From Alphaproteobacteria bacterium (GTDB lineage Bacteria > Pseudomonadota > Alphaproteobacteria > GCA-2731375), in contig JASLMH010000016.1 of assembly GCA_030746635.1 (NCBI GenBank), positions 1 through 42,710 on the forward strand: a DNA stretch of 42,710 nt. Reading direction: 5' to 3'. Every line of letters starts with the position of its first letter. Positions within the stretch are counted from its first letter, which is position 1. A program made the position numbers and the translations under genes. Positions 16,031 through 23,200 of this stretch are shown here, one piece after another. The notes beneath the pieces were generated by a model. That model did not search any database, had not been told where the DNA came from, and worked only from the letters and a program-made list of their open reading frames with translations.

Positions 16031-17461
16031 CTACAGCACCGGCCGCTGCCGGATCGCCTCGGCCACCTTGCGCTTCAGGTGCTGGCCGTCCTTGACGTCG
16101 CCGAGGAATTCGCCGTCCTGCATCATCACCTTGCCGCGCAGCACCACCAGGCTCGGCCAGACCTCGGCCTCGTAGCCTTCCCAGGGGGTGTAGTCGGTTT
16201 CGTGCAGCCGGGCGGCGGTGACAGTCCGCCCCTCGGCCGGGTCGAGCACGGTGATGTCGGCATCGCTGCCGGCGGCCAGGACGCCCTTTTTCGGATACAT
16301 GCCCATCAGCTTGGCGGCGTTGGTGGAGACCAGATCGGTGAACTTGGCCAGGCTGTAGCCGCGTTTCTTCACCATCTCGGTGTACATCACCGCGACCCGG
16401 GGCTCGCAACCGGCGTTGCCCCCCGTACAGTCGTCGATACGGTGGCCCTGGGTCTTGGTCGACAGGGTGCAGCAGATCTCGTCGGTAGCGACGGTGCTGA
16501 TGGAGCCGCGAAGCTGACCCTCCCACAGCGCCTCCTGGTCCGAGCTTTCCTTCAGGCTCGGGTAAGTGTGGTAGATCTGGCCGTTCGGTCGCTTGTAGTG
16601 CTCGTGGGTGAACATCAGGTACTGGTGCAGGGTCTCGCCGTAGATCGGATAGCCCCGGGCCCGCGCCGCCTCGATGGCGGCAACGCCGGTGGCGGCGCTG
16701 ACGTGCATCATGTAAAGCGGCGTGCCCTCGACGTGCTCCGCCAGCCGGATGATGCGGCGGAAGGAGAGGTCCTCGGACATCGAATTGTGCACCTCGGCCA
16801 GGTTCTCGAAGCCGGTGCGGCCCTCGCGGCTCAGCACGTCGTACATGTGCATGACGATCTCGTCGTCCTCGGCGTGGATGGCGCCGATGCCGCCCTCGCG
16901 CTTTAGCACCTTGAAGATCTCCCAGATGTGCCCGTGGGTGATCTTGCGGCCGCGGCGCGAGGGGGTGATGTCGGTGGTGAAGATCTTTACCGAGGGATAG
17001 CCTTCCTGGATGGCCTCGGCGATCTGCGGCAGCAACTCGGGCGGGATCGCCCCCTGCAGCATGATGTGATAGCCGTAGTCGGCGAAGCACTTGCCGCTCC
17101 AATCCTGCTTGCGGATGTTCACCGCCTCGTCGATGGTTTGGCCTTCATGCCAGGTCGCGAAGTCGAGCAGGGTGGTGGTGCCGCCATGGATGGCGGCGCG
17201 GCTGACCACGTCGGGGCCGTCGGTCATGATCGGATCGCCACCCTCCAGCGACGGCATCGGCCACAGCGAATGGATGTGCGGGTCGATGCCGCCGGGGATG
17301 ACGATCTTGCCCGTGGCGTCGATCACCCGGCCCGCCTGGCCATCGTCGAAGGTGCCGGGGGCGGCGATGGCGGCGATGGTCTCGCCGGATATGCAGACAT
17401 CCCAGGCCCCGCTGCCCTGGGGTGTCACCACCTGGTCGCCGCGAATGATCAGATCGAACAT
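16031..17461 (-). CDS. Dihydropyrimidinase/D-hydantoinase family amidohydrolase
   Basis: This 476-residue cyclic amidohydrolase has a complete binuclear metal site: His62 and His64 in GGIDPHIHS, the carboxylated Lys159 in YPSVKIF, His196 in AIHAED, His253 in MMHVSA and Asp327 in TVATDE. It should open a cyclic ureide ring (dihydropyrimidine or 5-substituted hydantoin) to the N-carbamoyl acid. The start ATG at 17461 follows GGGAGGGCGGCC. Its neighbours are not pyrimidine genes, but HyuA/HyuB and three amidases occur elsewhere in the window, which suits a ureide or amide catabolic theme. It is divergent from the TIM-barrel amidohydrolase gene. True substrate unknown; allantoinase is less likely by motif context. 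Confidence 0.88.
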   Translation of the reverse strand: MFDLIIRGDQVVTPQGSGAWDVCISGETIAAIAAPGTFDDGQAGRVIDATGKIVIPGGIDPHIHSLWPMPSLEGGDPIMTDGPDVVSRAAIHGGTTTLLDFATWHEGQTIDEAVNIRKQDWSGKCFADYGYHIMLQGAIPPELLPQIAEAIQEGYPSVKIFTTDITPSRRGRKITHGHIWEIFKVLKREGGIGAIHAEDDEIVMHMYDVLSREGRTGFENLAEVHNSMSEDLSFRRIIRLAEHVEGTPLYMMHVSAATGVAAIEAARARGYPIYGETLHQYLMFTHEHYKRPNGQIYHTYPSLKESSDQEALWEGQLRGSISTVATDEICCTLSTKTQGHRIDDCTGGNAGCEPRVAVMYTEMVKKRGYSLAKFTDLVSTNAAKLMGMYPKKGVLAAGSDADITVLDPAEGRTVTAARLHETDYTPWEGYEAEVWPSLVVLRGKVMMQDGEFLGDVKDGQHLKRKVAEAIRQRPVL

Positions 17462-17599
17462 GGCCGCCCTCCCGTGCTGTCCGCCGACTTCGAAGTATGA
17501 CGGCGGCCGGCGCGGTTTTCAAAGGGCCCCTCCCTGGCGCGCCGCGGATGTTGTCCGTAAGCTCACCCGACGCGCATCAGCTACCGGAAAGATCCCGCC

Positions 17600-18643
17600 A
17601 TGGCCCTCAACGACGACTGGCTCGCCCTGACCGAGGAAGACACCCTGGAGCCGGAGCTGCCGATCTGCGATCCGCACCACCATTTGTGGGACACGGGTCA
17701 CGAGGCATCGGCCCGGTTCCGCCGCGAACAGGTCGAGCCGCGCTATCTGCTGGACCAGCTCTTGGCCGACCTTGGCAGCGGCCACAACGTGGTCTCCACC
17801 GTGTTCATCGAATGCGCGGCGATGTACCGGGCAGCCGGGCCGGCGGAGATGCGCCCGGTGGGTGAAACCGAATTCGTCAACGGCATCGCCGCCATGAGTG
17901 CCTCGGGCCAATACGGGCCGACCCGGGTGGCGGCCGGCATCGTCGGTTTCGCCGATCTCAACCTGGGCGACGGGGTGGCGGCGGTGCTGGAGGCGCATAT
18001 CGCGGCCGGCGGTGGGAGGTTCCGCGGTATCCGCCATGCCGCCAGTTGGGACGCCAGCGACGATGTGCGCAATTCGCACACCAACCCGACCCGGGGCATG
18101 CTGGCCGAGCCGGTGTTTCGCGCCGGCCTGGCGCGGCTGGCGCCCCTGGGCCTTAGTTTCGAGGCCTGGTGCTACCACACCCAGATCGGGGAGGTGACCG
18201 ACCTGGCCCGGGCCTTCCCGGACACCACCATCATCCTGAACCATTTCGGCGGGCCCCTGGGAATCGGCCCCTATGCCGGCCGGCGCGCCGACAACCTGCC
18301 GCAATGGCGCCTGGATATCGACGATCTGGCGGCCTGCCCCAACGTGGTGGCCAAGCTGGGCGGCGTCAACATGCGGTCCAACGGCTTCGACTGGCACCAG
18401 CGCGAGAAGCCGCCCAGCAGCGTCGAGCTGGCCGAGGCCACGCGGGCCTACTACGAACATTGCATCGAGCGTTTCGGGCCGGAACGCTGTTTGTTCGAAT
18501 CCAACTTCCCGGTCGACAAGGTGAGCTGCGGCTACAACGTCCTGTGGAACACTTTCAAGCGCATAGCCGTCGGCTGTTCGGCGGCCGAGAAGGCCTGGCT
18601 GTTCCACGACACCGCCGCCCGGGTCTACCGCCTCGATGGCTGA
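17600..18643 (+). CDS. Amidohydrolase family (amidohydro-rel, COG3618-like) metal-dependent hydrolase
   Basis: This 347-residue TIM-barrel hydrolase opens with the metal motif CDPHHHLWD (about 23-31). It also has FRGIRHAASWD, LSFEAWCYHTQ, IILNHFGGP with the later metal His, AKLGGVNM and the terminal metal Asp region CLFESNFPVDK. Relatives hydrolyse lactones such as 2-pyrone-4,6-dicarboxylate, or decarboxylate aromatic acids; the substrate here is unknown. The start ATG at 17600 follows GGAAAGA. It is followed after 45 bp by the AhpD-like selenoprotein gene and then the LLM gene on the same strand, so the three probably form an operon. Confidence 0.87.
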   Translation: MALNDDWLALTEEDTLEPELPICDPHHHLWDTGHEASARFRREQVEPRYLLDQLLADLGSGHNVVSTVFIECAAMYRAAGPAEMRPVGETEFVNGIAAMSASGQYGPTRVAAGIVGFADLNLGDGVAAVLEAHIAAGGGRFRGIRHAASWDASDDVRNSHTNPTRGMLAEPVFRAGLARLAPLGLSFEAWCYHTQIGEVTDLARAFPDTTIILNHFGGPLGIGPYAGRRADNLPQWRLDIDDLAACPNVVAKLGGVNMRSNGFDWHQREKPPSSVELAEATRAYYEHCIERFGPERCLFESNFPVDKVSCGYNVLWNTFKRIAVGCSAAEKAWLFHDTAARVYRLDG

Positions 18644-18688
18644 ACGCGTGTTAGGATTTCTCGATTCGAATGACGAAATAGGAACCTC

Positions 18689-19243
18689 ATGCCACGACTA
18701 CCGGAATTGACCATGGCGGCGGCCGCACCGGCGGTGCGCGAGATGATGGCGGCACAGGAACGCCTGTTCGGCTTCGTCCTCAACCCGATCAAGCAGATGG
18801 GCCATTGCCCGACCATCGCCGAAGGTCAGGTGGCGTTGACCCAGGGCATCGAGAAGGCGGGGCATATCGAAGGCAGCCTGCGTTCGCTGATCTATATGCG
18901 GGTCGCCACCCTGAACGGCTGCCCGTTCTGACTGGACATCAATGCGTCCCGTGGGATGCAGGAAGGACTAAGCGAGGACCAACTGGTCGCCGTCGGCGAC
19001 TACGCCGGCAGCCCGCATTTCTCGACCCGCGAGGCGCTGGCCCTGAAATATGCCGATCGCATCACCCTGAGCGATCAGGACGTCGATGACGCGCTGTTCG
19101 AAGAACTGCGGGCCGAGTTTGCCGAGCCGGCGGCGATCGTCGAGTTGACGGCGATCGTGGCCTTCGAGAACTTCCGCAGCAAGTTCAACCATGCCCTGCA
19201 GGTCGAGGCCAACGGCGTCTGCCCGGTGAAGCTGACGCCCTGA
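18689..19243 (+). CDS. AhpD-like (carboxymuconolactone decarboxylase family) selenoprotein with in-frame TGA read as Sec
   Basis: The ORF track splits this gene into 18689-18931 and 18956-19243, but both halves lie in the same frame with a single TGA at 18929-18931. Read through, it gives 184 residues, a normal length for this family. The TGA falls exactly where the second Cys of the AhpD/CMD redox motif belongs: LNGCPF-U-LDINASRG instead of NGCxxC. Downstream, YADRITLSDQDVDDALFEELRAEF and IVELTAIVAFENFRSKFNHALQVE are ordinary, conserved-looking family sequence. A hairpin satisfying bacterial SECIS rules lies at 18943-18960. AhpD-like proteins use the CxxC pair for peroxide or disulfide chemistry; Cys78/Sec81 should form a selenenylsulfide here. 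AGGAA precedes the ATG. It is the middle gene of an operon with an amidohydrolase and an LLM flavin enzyme. The alternative is a recent nonsense mutation. The sel genes are not in the window. Confidence 0.85.
18943..18960 (+). promoter_or_regulatory. Candidate bacterial SECIS hairpin
   Basis: UGCGUCC-CGUG-GGAUGCA folds into a 7-bp stem (one G-U pair) with a four-base loop that has G at its second position. Eighteen bases separate the TGA (18929-18931) from the loop. Published bacterial SECIS rules ask for a loop 16-37 bases after the UGA with a G among its first two bases, and this element fits. It lies within the coding sequence, as expected for SelB-dependent insertion. Confidence 0.6.
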
Positions 19244-19260
19244 GCTTGGGAAAAGACGTC

Positions 19261-20178
19261 ATGGACAAGGTGGTTTCCGTGGGCATCCACGTGCCCAGCG
19301 TCAATGTCGCCGGCCTGGCCGGCGGCCAGGCCTACGGCGCCTTCTTCCGCGAGGTGGAACAACTCGGCCTGGACGCCATCTGGGTCGAGGACCGTATCCT
19401 GCACCCCGCCCCGCTGGCGGATGCGCTACTGCTGCTGACCTGGGCGGCGGCCCATACCGAACGGTTGTTGCTGGGCACGGCCGTGCTGGTGCTGAATTTG
19501 CGCCTGGCGCCGGTGGTGGCGCGGCAGGTCTCGACCTTAGGTCATCTGGCCGGCGACCGGTTGGCCCTGGGTGTCTCTTTGGGCGGCCGGCCGGAGGAAT
19601 ACCAGGGCCTGGGCATTCCCATGGAGCGGCGGGTGACGCTGTTTCGCGAGGGCCTGGAGGTCCTGCGGCGGCTGCTGGACGGCGCACCGGTCGACCATGA
19701 CGGCGCCTTCTTCCCGCTCCACGAGGCGACGGTGCGGCCGGGGGCACCGGTGCCGCTGCTGATCGGCGGCGTCGCCGATGGCGCGATCCGCCGGGCCGGC
19801 GAACTGGGCGACGGCTGGATCATGGCGCCGTTCGGCAGCCTCGAGGATTTCGGGCGCGGTTGGTCGATCGCCCGGGCGGCGGCGGCGGCGGCCGGCAAGG
19901 AACCGGACAGCCTGATCGCCGGGCGGTTGCTCTACGTCGCGGTCGACGACGACCGCGCTCGGGCGCGCGAGGCCCTGGGCACTTTTCTGCACGGCTACTA
20001 CGGTCCCGGCTTCGACGTCGACCAGCACGCTATTTTCGGACCGGCCGGCGAAGTAGCCGCCCGCCTGCGGGAACAGGTGGACGCCGGCATCAGCCACCTG
20101 ATGCTCGGCGTGCCGACCCTGGACCACGATCACCTGCGCCGCCTGGCCGAGGAGGTGGCACCGGCGCTTCGGGCCTAG
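19261..20178 (+). CDS. LLM class flavin-dependent oxidoreductase
   Basis: This 305-residue luciferase-like protein has the IGVHVPS-type first strand, GLDAIWVEDRIL, LLLGTAVLVLNLRLAPVVARQVSTLGHLAGDRLALGVSLGG and PLLIGGVADGAIRRAGELGDGWI, all standard landmarks of F420- or FMN-dependent members. The substrate is unknown. The ATG at 19261 is preferred over the TTG at 19246 because GGGAAAAG precedes it. It is 17 bp after the selenoprotein gene and should be co-transcribed with it. Its TAG stop overlaps the TAG stop of the convergent PAS gene through the shared tetramer CTAG. Confidence 0.88.
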   Translation: MDKVVSVGIHVPSVNVAGLAGGQAYGAFFREVEQLGLDAIWVEDRILHPAPLADALLLLTWAAAHTERLLLGTAVLVLNLRLAPVVARQVSTLGHLAGDRLALGVSLGGRPEEYQGLGIPMERRVTLFREGLEVLRRLLDGAPVDHDGAFFPLHEATVRPGAPVPLLIGGVADGAIRRAGELGDGWIMAPFGSLEDFGRGWSIARAAAAAAGKEPDSLIAGRLLYVAVDDDRARAREALGTFLHGYYGPGFDVDQHAIFGPAGEVAARLREQVDAGISHLMLGVPTLDHDHLRRLAEEVAPALRA

Positions 20179-20663
20179 CCGGACTGTTTGGACTTCAGCT
20201 GGAACACCAGTCCGCCGAGGACCATGTTGATGGTCTCGCCGTCCTCCGACAGCGGCATGTTCAGGGCTTCGTACTCGTAGTAGTTCTTGTCGGGATAGAA
20301 GGCCTCGCCGTGGCTGCGCAGGGGCAGCCGGTGCGCGAACATCCAGCGGAAGCTGTCATTGATGCTCTCCAGCAGTTCCGGCGGATAGACCTCGTCGTAA
20401 TACCTACCGGTAAAGTCCCGTCGCATGGCCTGGGTGATCTTGGTGCCGATCAAGCGGTATTTCAGCCGCAGCGGCTGGTGTTCGACGTCGACCAGCACCA
20501 GATTTCCCAATTGCGAACGCAGGTCGAGCGGATCGATGTCGCGGCGGGCCGGCATGGCGCGATCCCCGCGCTTCCGCCGCCAATAATCCAGGATCTCCAG
20601 CAGCTTGGGGTCGCGGCAATTCAGCTCGGGATCGGTCTTGACCCAGAAATCCGGTGTCGTCAT
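20175..20663 (-). CDS. PAS domain-containing protein (PAS_5-like)
   Basis: This 162-residue single-domain protein has the PAS_5 pattern common in Rhodospirillales and Rhizobiales: LLEILDYWRRKRG, PARRDIDPLDLRSQLGNLVLVDVE, LKYRLIGTKITQAMRRDFTGRYYDEV and a closing EYEALNMPLSEDG...NMVLGGLVF. Such proteins have no attached output domain, so a sensory or scaffold role is inferred only. There is no signal peptide or membrane segment. The gene stands alone on the minus strand, and its stop overlaps that of the LLM gene. A 229-bp spacer separates it from the divergent PEP-CTERM gene. Confidence 0.82.
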   Translation of the reverse strand: MTTPDFWVKTDPELNCRDPKLLEILDYWRRKRGDRAMPARRDIDPLDLRSQLGNLVLVDVEHQPLRLKYRLIGTKITQAMRRDFTGRYYDEVYPPELLESINDSFRWMFAHRLPLRSHGEAFYPDKNYYEYEALNMPLSEDGETINMVLGGLVFQLKSKQSG

Positions 20664-20844
20664 GGCCTAAAAAACCCTCACCTCACGACTTCGGCGCTAA
20701 ACGGCGGTGGTGTCAAATCAACATCCACCCAGCAAGACGCGCCAAGCCATGGCAGGCCACACAACCTAGCATTTTTCAGAACCGATCGAAAACGACCTGC
20801 GATCTTGATCGACCGCGCATGCATTAATTGCCATAATCGAACAT

Positions 20845-20867
20845 CGCCAACGGAGGTGTCGTTGGCG
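20845..20867 (+). promoter_or_regulatory. Hairpin with GGAGG at the stem-loop boundary, upstream of PEP-CTERM gene
   Basis: CGCCAACG-GAGGTGT-CGTTGGCG is a perfect 8-bp stem with a 7-base loop. A GGAGG (20852-20856) spans the stem-loop boundary, and a second GGAGGTG follows at 20867-20873, partly overlapping the stem. The second copy would serve well an out-of-frame ATG at 20882, which encodes a 28-codon peptide ending in TGA. The PEP-CTERM ATG at 20893 is rather far from either site. A CATAAT -10-like box lies at 20832-20837. Translational control of the downstream gene is possible but unproven. Confidence 0.35.
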
Positions 20868-20892
20868 GAGGTGAAGCAGGGATGGCGCGACG

Positions 20893-21759
20893 ATGGCGGA
20901 ACTGTGCCGTTTCGTTTGTCCGATGTCGACCGATGGTTGGGTGGCACGGACGCTTGGTGGGATATTGAGCGCGGCGTTGATGGTCGGCCTGGCGCGGGCC
21001 GAGCCGATCACCTTGCAGAACGCGACCGCGACATTTTCCCAAGGCGCGAATTTCGTGATTGCCAATGCGATCGACAACCCCGCCAACCTCGGCCCCGGCC
21101 CCATATCGGGCGGGCCGCAGCCGACCGGCTGGGCCATCCTGCGGGACGTCAATCAGACCGATACCAGCACGATCTCGGAAATCGCGGTGTTCGAAACCGA
21201 CCCGACGGACCCGGACCTGGTGTTCGGCGGCCCGACGACGCAGCTTACCTTTTCGCTGGATTTCGCCTACGAGGATACCTTTTGGGGGGCGGACTCGGCG
21301 AAGTTCAACCTGGGGCGGTTTCGCCTTTCGGTGACCACGGATGACCGCGCCACCTTTGCCGATGGCGCCGCCAACAACGGTGATGTGACCGCCACTTGGG
21401 TGGCCCTGGATCCGACCGGCGCGACCTCGACCGATCCGACGACGTCTTTTTCTATCCTGCTGGACAGCTCATTGTTGGCGAACGCCGACGGCGCCAACGT
21501 CAAGCAGACCTATACGGTGACGGCGCTCACCGGGCTTACGGGTATCACCGGCGTTCGATTGGAAGTGCTCGAGGACGACAGTCTATTCTTGCGGGGACCG
21601 GGGCGCTTTCCGGTCGACGGCAATTTCGTTCTCACAAACTTTGCGCTCGACGCCTCCGCCTTCGCCGCGTCCGAGCCCTCGACGCTGGCTGTCCTGGGCC
21701 TTGGCCTGGCGGGGATCGCCTGGCGGTGTCGTCGGTATCGGACCGAGCCGTCGCCCTAG
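20893..21759 (+). CDS. PEP-CTERM sorting domain-containing exported protein
   Basis: This 288-residue protein has a Sec-type signal (TLGGILSAALMVGLARA, about residues 20-36). A Thr/Asp-rich beta-sandwich-like body follows, and the C-terminus is a PEP-CTERM module: SEPSTLAVLGLGLAGIAW (about 264-281) then the basic tail RCRRYRTE. Proteins of this type are recognised by an exosortase and placed on the cell surface or in exopolysaccharide. The usual VPEP is ASEP here. No exosortase gene lies in the window. Start choice is weak: 20893 is the track start, 20923 (MSTDGWV) also gives a good signal peptide, and neither has a well-spaced ribosome site. The TAG stop overlaps the convergent dehydratase stop via CTAG. 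Confidence 0.8.
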   Translation: MAELCRFVCPMSTDGWVARTLGGILSAALMVGLARAEPITLQNATATFSQGANFVIANAIDNPANLGPGPISGGPQPTGWAILRDVNQTDTSTISEIAVFETDPTDPDLVFGGPTTQLTFSLDFAYEDTFWGADSAKFNLGRFRLSVTTDDRATFADGAANNGDVTATWVALDPTGATSTDPTTSFSILLDSSLLANADGANVKQTYTVTALTGLTGITGVRLEVLEDDSLFLRGPGRFPVDGNFVLTNFALDASAFAASEPSTLAVLGLGLAGIAWRCRRYRTEPSP

Positions 21760-23063
21760 GCGACGCGACCACCCAGCCGCCGCGTGGTCAGGCCTTCGAA
21801 GAAGGCATCGACCCGGTTGCGCATCTGGGCCTCGGAGACCACGCGGCTGTCCATCATGTCGGATTCCAGCACCAGGCTGAGCACGCCGGTCCGGTCGGTC
21901 AGGTTGCGGCGGCTGTCGGCCAGGCCGGTCGAGATGGTCCGGCAGGACTTGATCGGGTGATAGACGACGCCGTCGATCGAATAGTCCTCCAGCCGCTCGC
22001 GGATCCACTTGTCGTTGTGAAAGATGCCCTCCATGCCGTGCTGACAGGTCACCATCAGGCCCTCGGCCAGGCTTTCCAGCGGCCGGTCCAGGTCGTACTG
22101 GAAGCCCATGTCGATGCCGCCGGAGGCGAACGAGGTGTAGGCGGAAACCACGAAGGTGCCGCCATGGCTGGCGAACAGATCGTCGAAGCGGCGGAAGATC
22201 GGATAGCAGGGCACGCCCATGAAGATCAGGCGGTATTGCTCGTCCGGCAGGGCGGCGATGCCGTTGGCGGCCTTGTATTCCAACTCCTCGACCAGATCTT
22301 CGAAGAAGCGGGCACCCTCGGGCCGGCCCTTGAAGGCGTTGGCGACGCCCAGGTAGACGGTACCGTCGGTGATGGCGTTGTACAGCGCCGGGACATTCCG
22401 GTTGAGTTCGTGCACCCGGGCCCAGGCCCGCATCTGGTCGTTGGCGTGGCCCAGCGCCTCGCGCAGACGGTCGATATCGAAGCGCTTGCCGGTCAGTTGT
22501 TCGCAGGTGGCGATCAGTTCCCGCACCTGCCCCAGCACGTAGGCCAGGTCGTTGCGGTAGTCCTCGGCGCTTGGCGTCGATTCGTGCCGGCCGGTGCGCG
22601 GACAGGGGATGTCGATGGTGACGGTGGGAATGTCGTACAGCCGCTCCCAGATCTCGGCCCACTTGATGTAGGTGTTGCAGGCGTTGGTCAGCACCGCGAT
22701 CGACGGTGGCGGAATGCGGCCCATGGGATGCTCGCCGCCGCGCATCTGCATGGCGAAATCGGCCTTCACATAGGCGCAGATGTCCGGTGAATAGCCGTGT
22801 TCCTCGGCCTCGGCGATGTATCCGTCGGCGACCTTGCGGACGGCGGTCTGCAAACTGTTGATCTCCGGGAACACGGCGTTCAGGTCGAACACCTCCAGCA
22901 GCTCGGTCAGGCTGCCCATGACGAAGACATAGGCCGCCTGGCGGCCATCCTCGCCGCCGCTGGCGAGCCGGTCGAACCAGCCCCGGAACAGGCGGGCGCC
23001 CTCGCGGCCGGCGCGGCCGACAATGGCCTCGGTGGGTTGCTCGGGTAACGTCGTCGGACTCAT
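21756..23063 (-). CDS. 2-hydroxyacyl-CoA dehydratase/benzoyl-CoA reductase-type subunit (BcrB/HgdA-like)
   Basis: This 435-residue protein belongs to the family of FeS subunits of 2-hydroxyacyl-CoA dehydratases and ATP-dependent benzoyl-CoA reductases. Cysteine-bearing landmarks in order are LTNACNTYIKWAEIWERL, VTIDIPCPRTG, FMGVPCYPIFRRFDDLF, FVVSAYTSFASGG and DGVVYHPIKSCRTIS, suitable for a [4Fe-4S] cluster. Characterised enzymes are heterodimers that need an ATP-dependent activator, but no second subunit or activator gene is in the window. The start ATG at 23063 follows GGGGAG. The upstream 137 bp holds two inverted repeats that may be operators. Function could be dehydratase, reductase or something new. 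The family call is secure. Confidence 0.82.
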   Translation of the reverse strand: MSPTTLPEQPTEAIVGRAGREGARLFRGWFDRLASGGEDGRQAAYVFVMGSLTELLEVFDLNAVFPEINSLQTAVRKVADGYIAEAEEHGYSPDICAYVKADFAMQMRGGEHPMGRIPPPSIAVLTNACNTYIKWAEIWERLYDIPTVTIDIPCPRTGRHESTPSAEDYRNDLAYVLGQVRELIATCEQLTGKRFDIDRLREALGHANDQMRAWARVHELNRNVPALYNAITDGTVYLGVANAFKGRPEGARFFEDLVEELEYKAANGIAALPDEQYRLIFMGVPCYPIFRRFDDLFASHGGTFVVSAYTSFASGGIDMGFQYDLDRPLESLAEGLMVTCQHGMEGIFHNDKWIRERLEDYSIDGVVYHPIKSCRTISTGLADSRRNLTDRTGVLSLVLESDMMDSRVVSEAQMRNRVDAFFEGLTTRRLGGRVA

Positions 23064-23137
23064 GGCCTGCTCCCCTTGGCTGGGCCGGATCGTGCTTCCG
23101 ACCCACGCACTGCGTTTCCTCGTTCTTGTTGGACATA

Positions 23138-23191
23138 ATTGACGCATTCGTCAGCCCGGGCGTCAATCCCTTTTCTAATCTAATTTAGATT
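23138..23191. promoter_or_regulatory. Two adjacent inverted repeats, candidate operators
   Basis: ATTGACGC (23138-23145) and GCGTCAAT (23160-23167) form a perfect 8-bp inverted repeat. An inner TGACG-CATT-CGTCA palindrome lies at 23140-23153. Next to it AATCTAA-T-TTAGATT (23177-23191) is a perfect, AT-rich 15-bp palindrome that stands out in this GC-rich DNA. Both lie in the 137-bp gap between the SDR stop and the dehydratase-like start, where that gene's promoter must be if it is not read through from the SDR. Confidence 0.5.
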
Positions 23192-23200
23192 GTTCGCTCC

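Noticed and set aside
18689-18931. Truncated 80-residue AhpD-like protein ending at TGA, followed by an unrelated ORF starting at 18956
   Set aside because: The two pieces share a frame, together give a family-length protein, and the TGA sits at the active-site Cys position. A split or dead gene is less consistent than Sec insertion.
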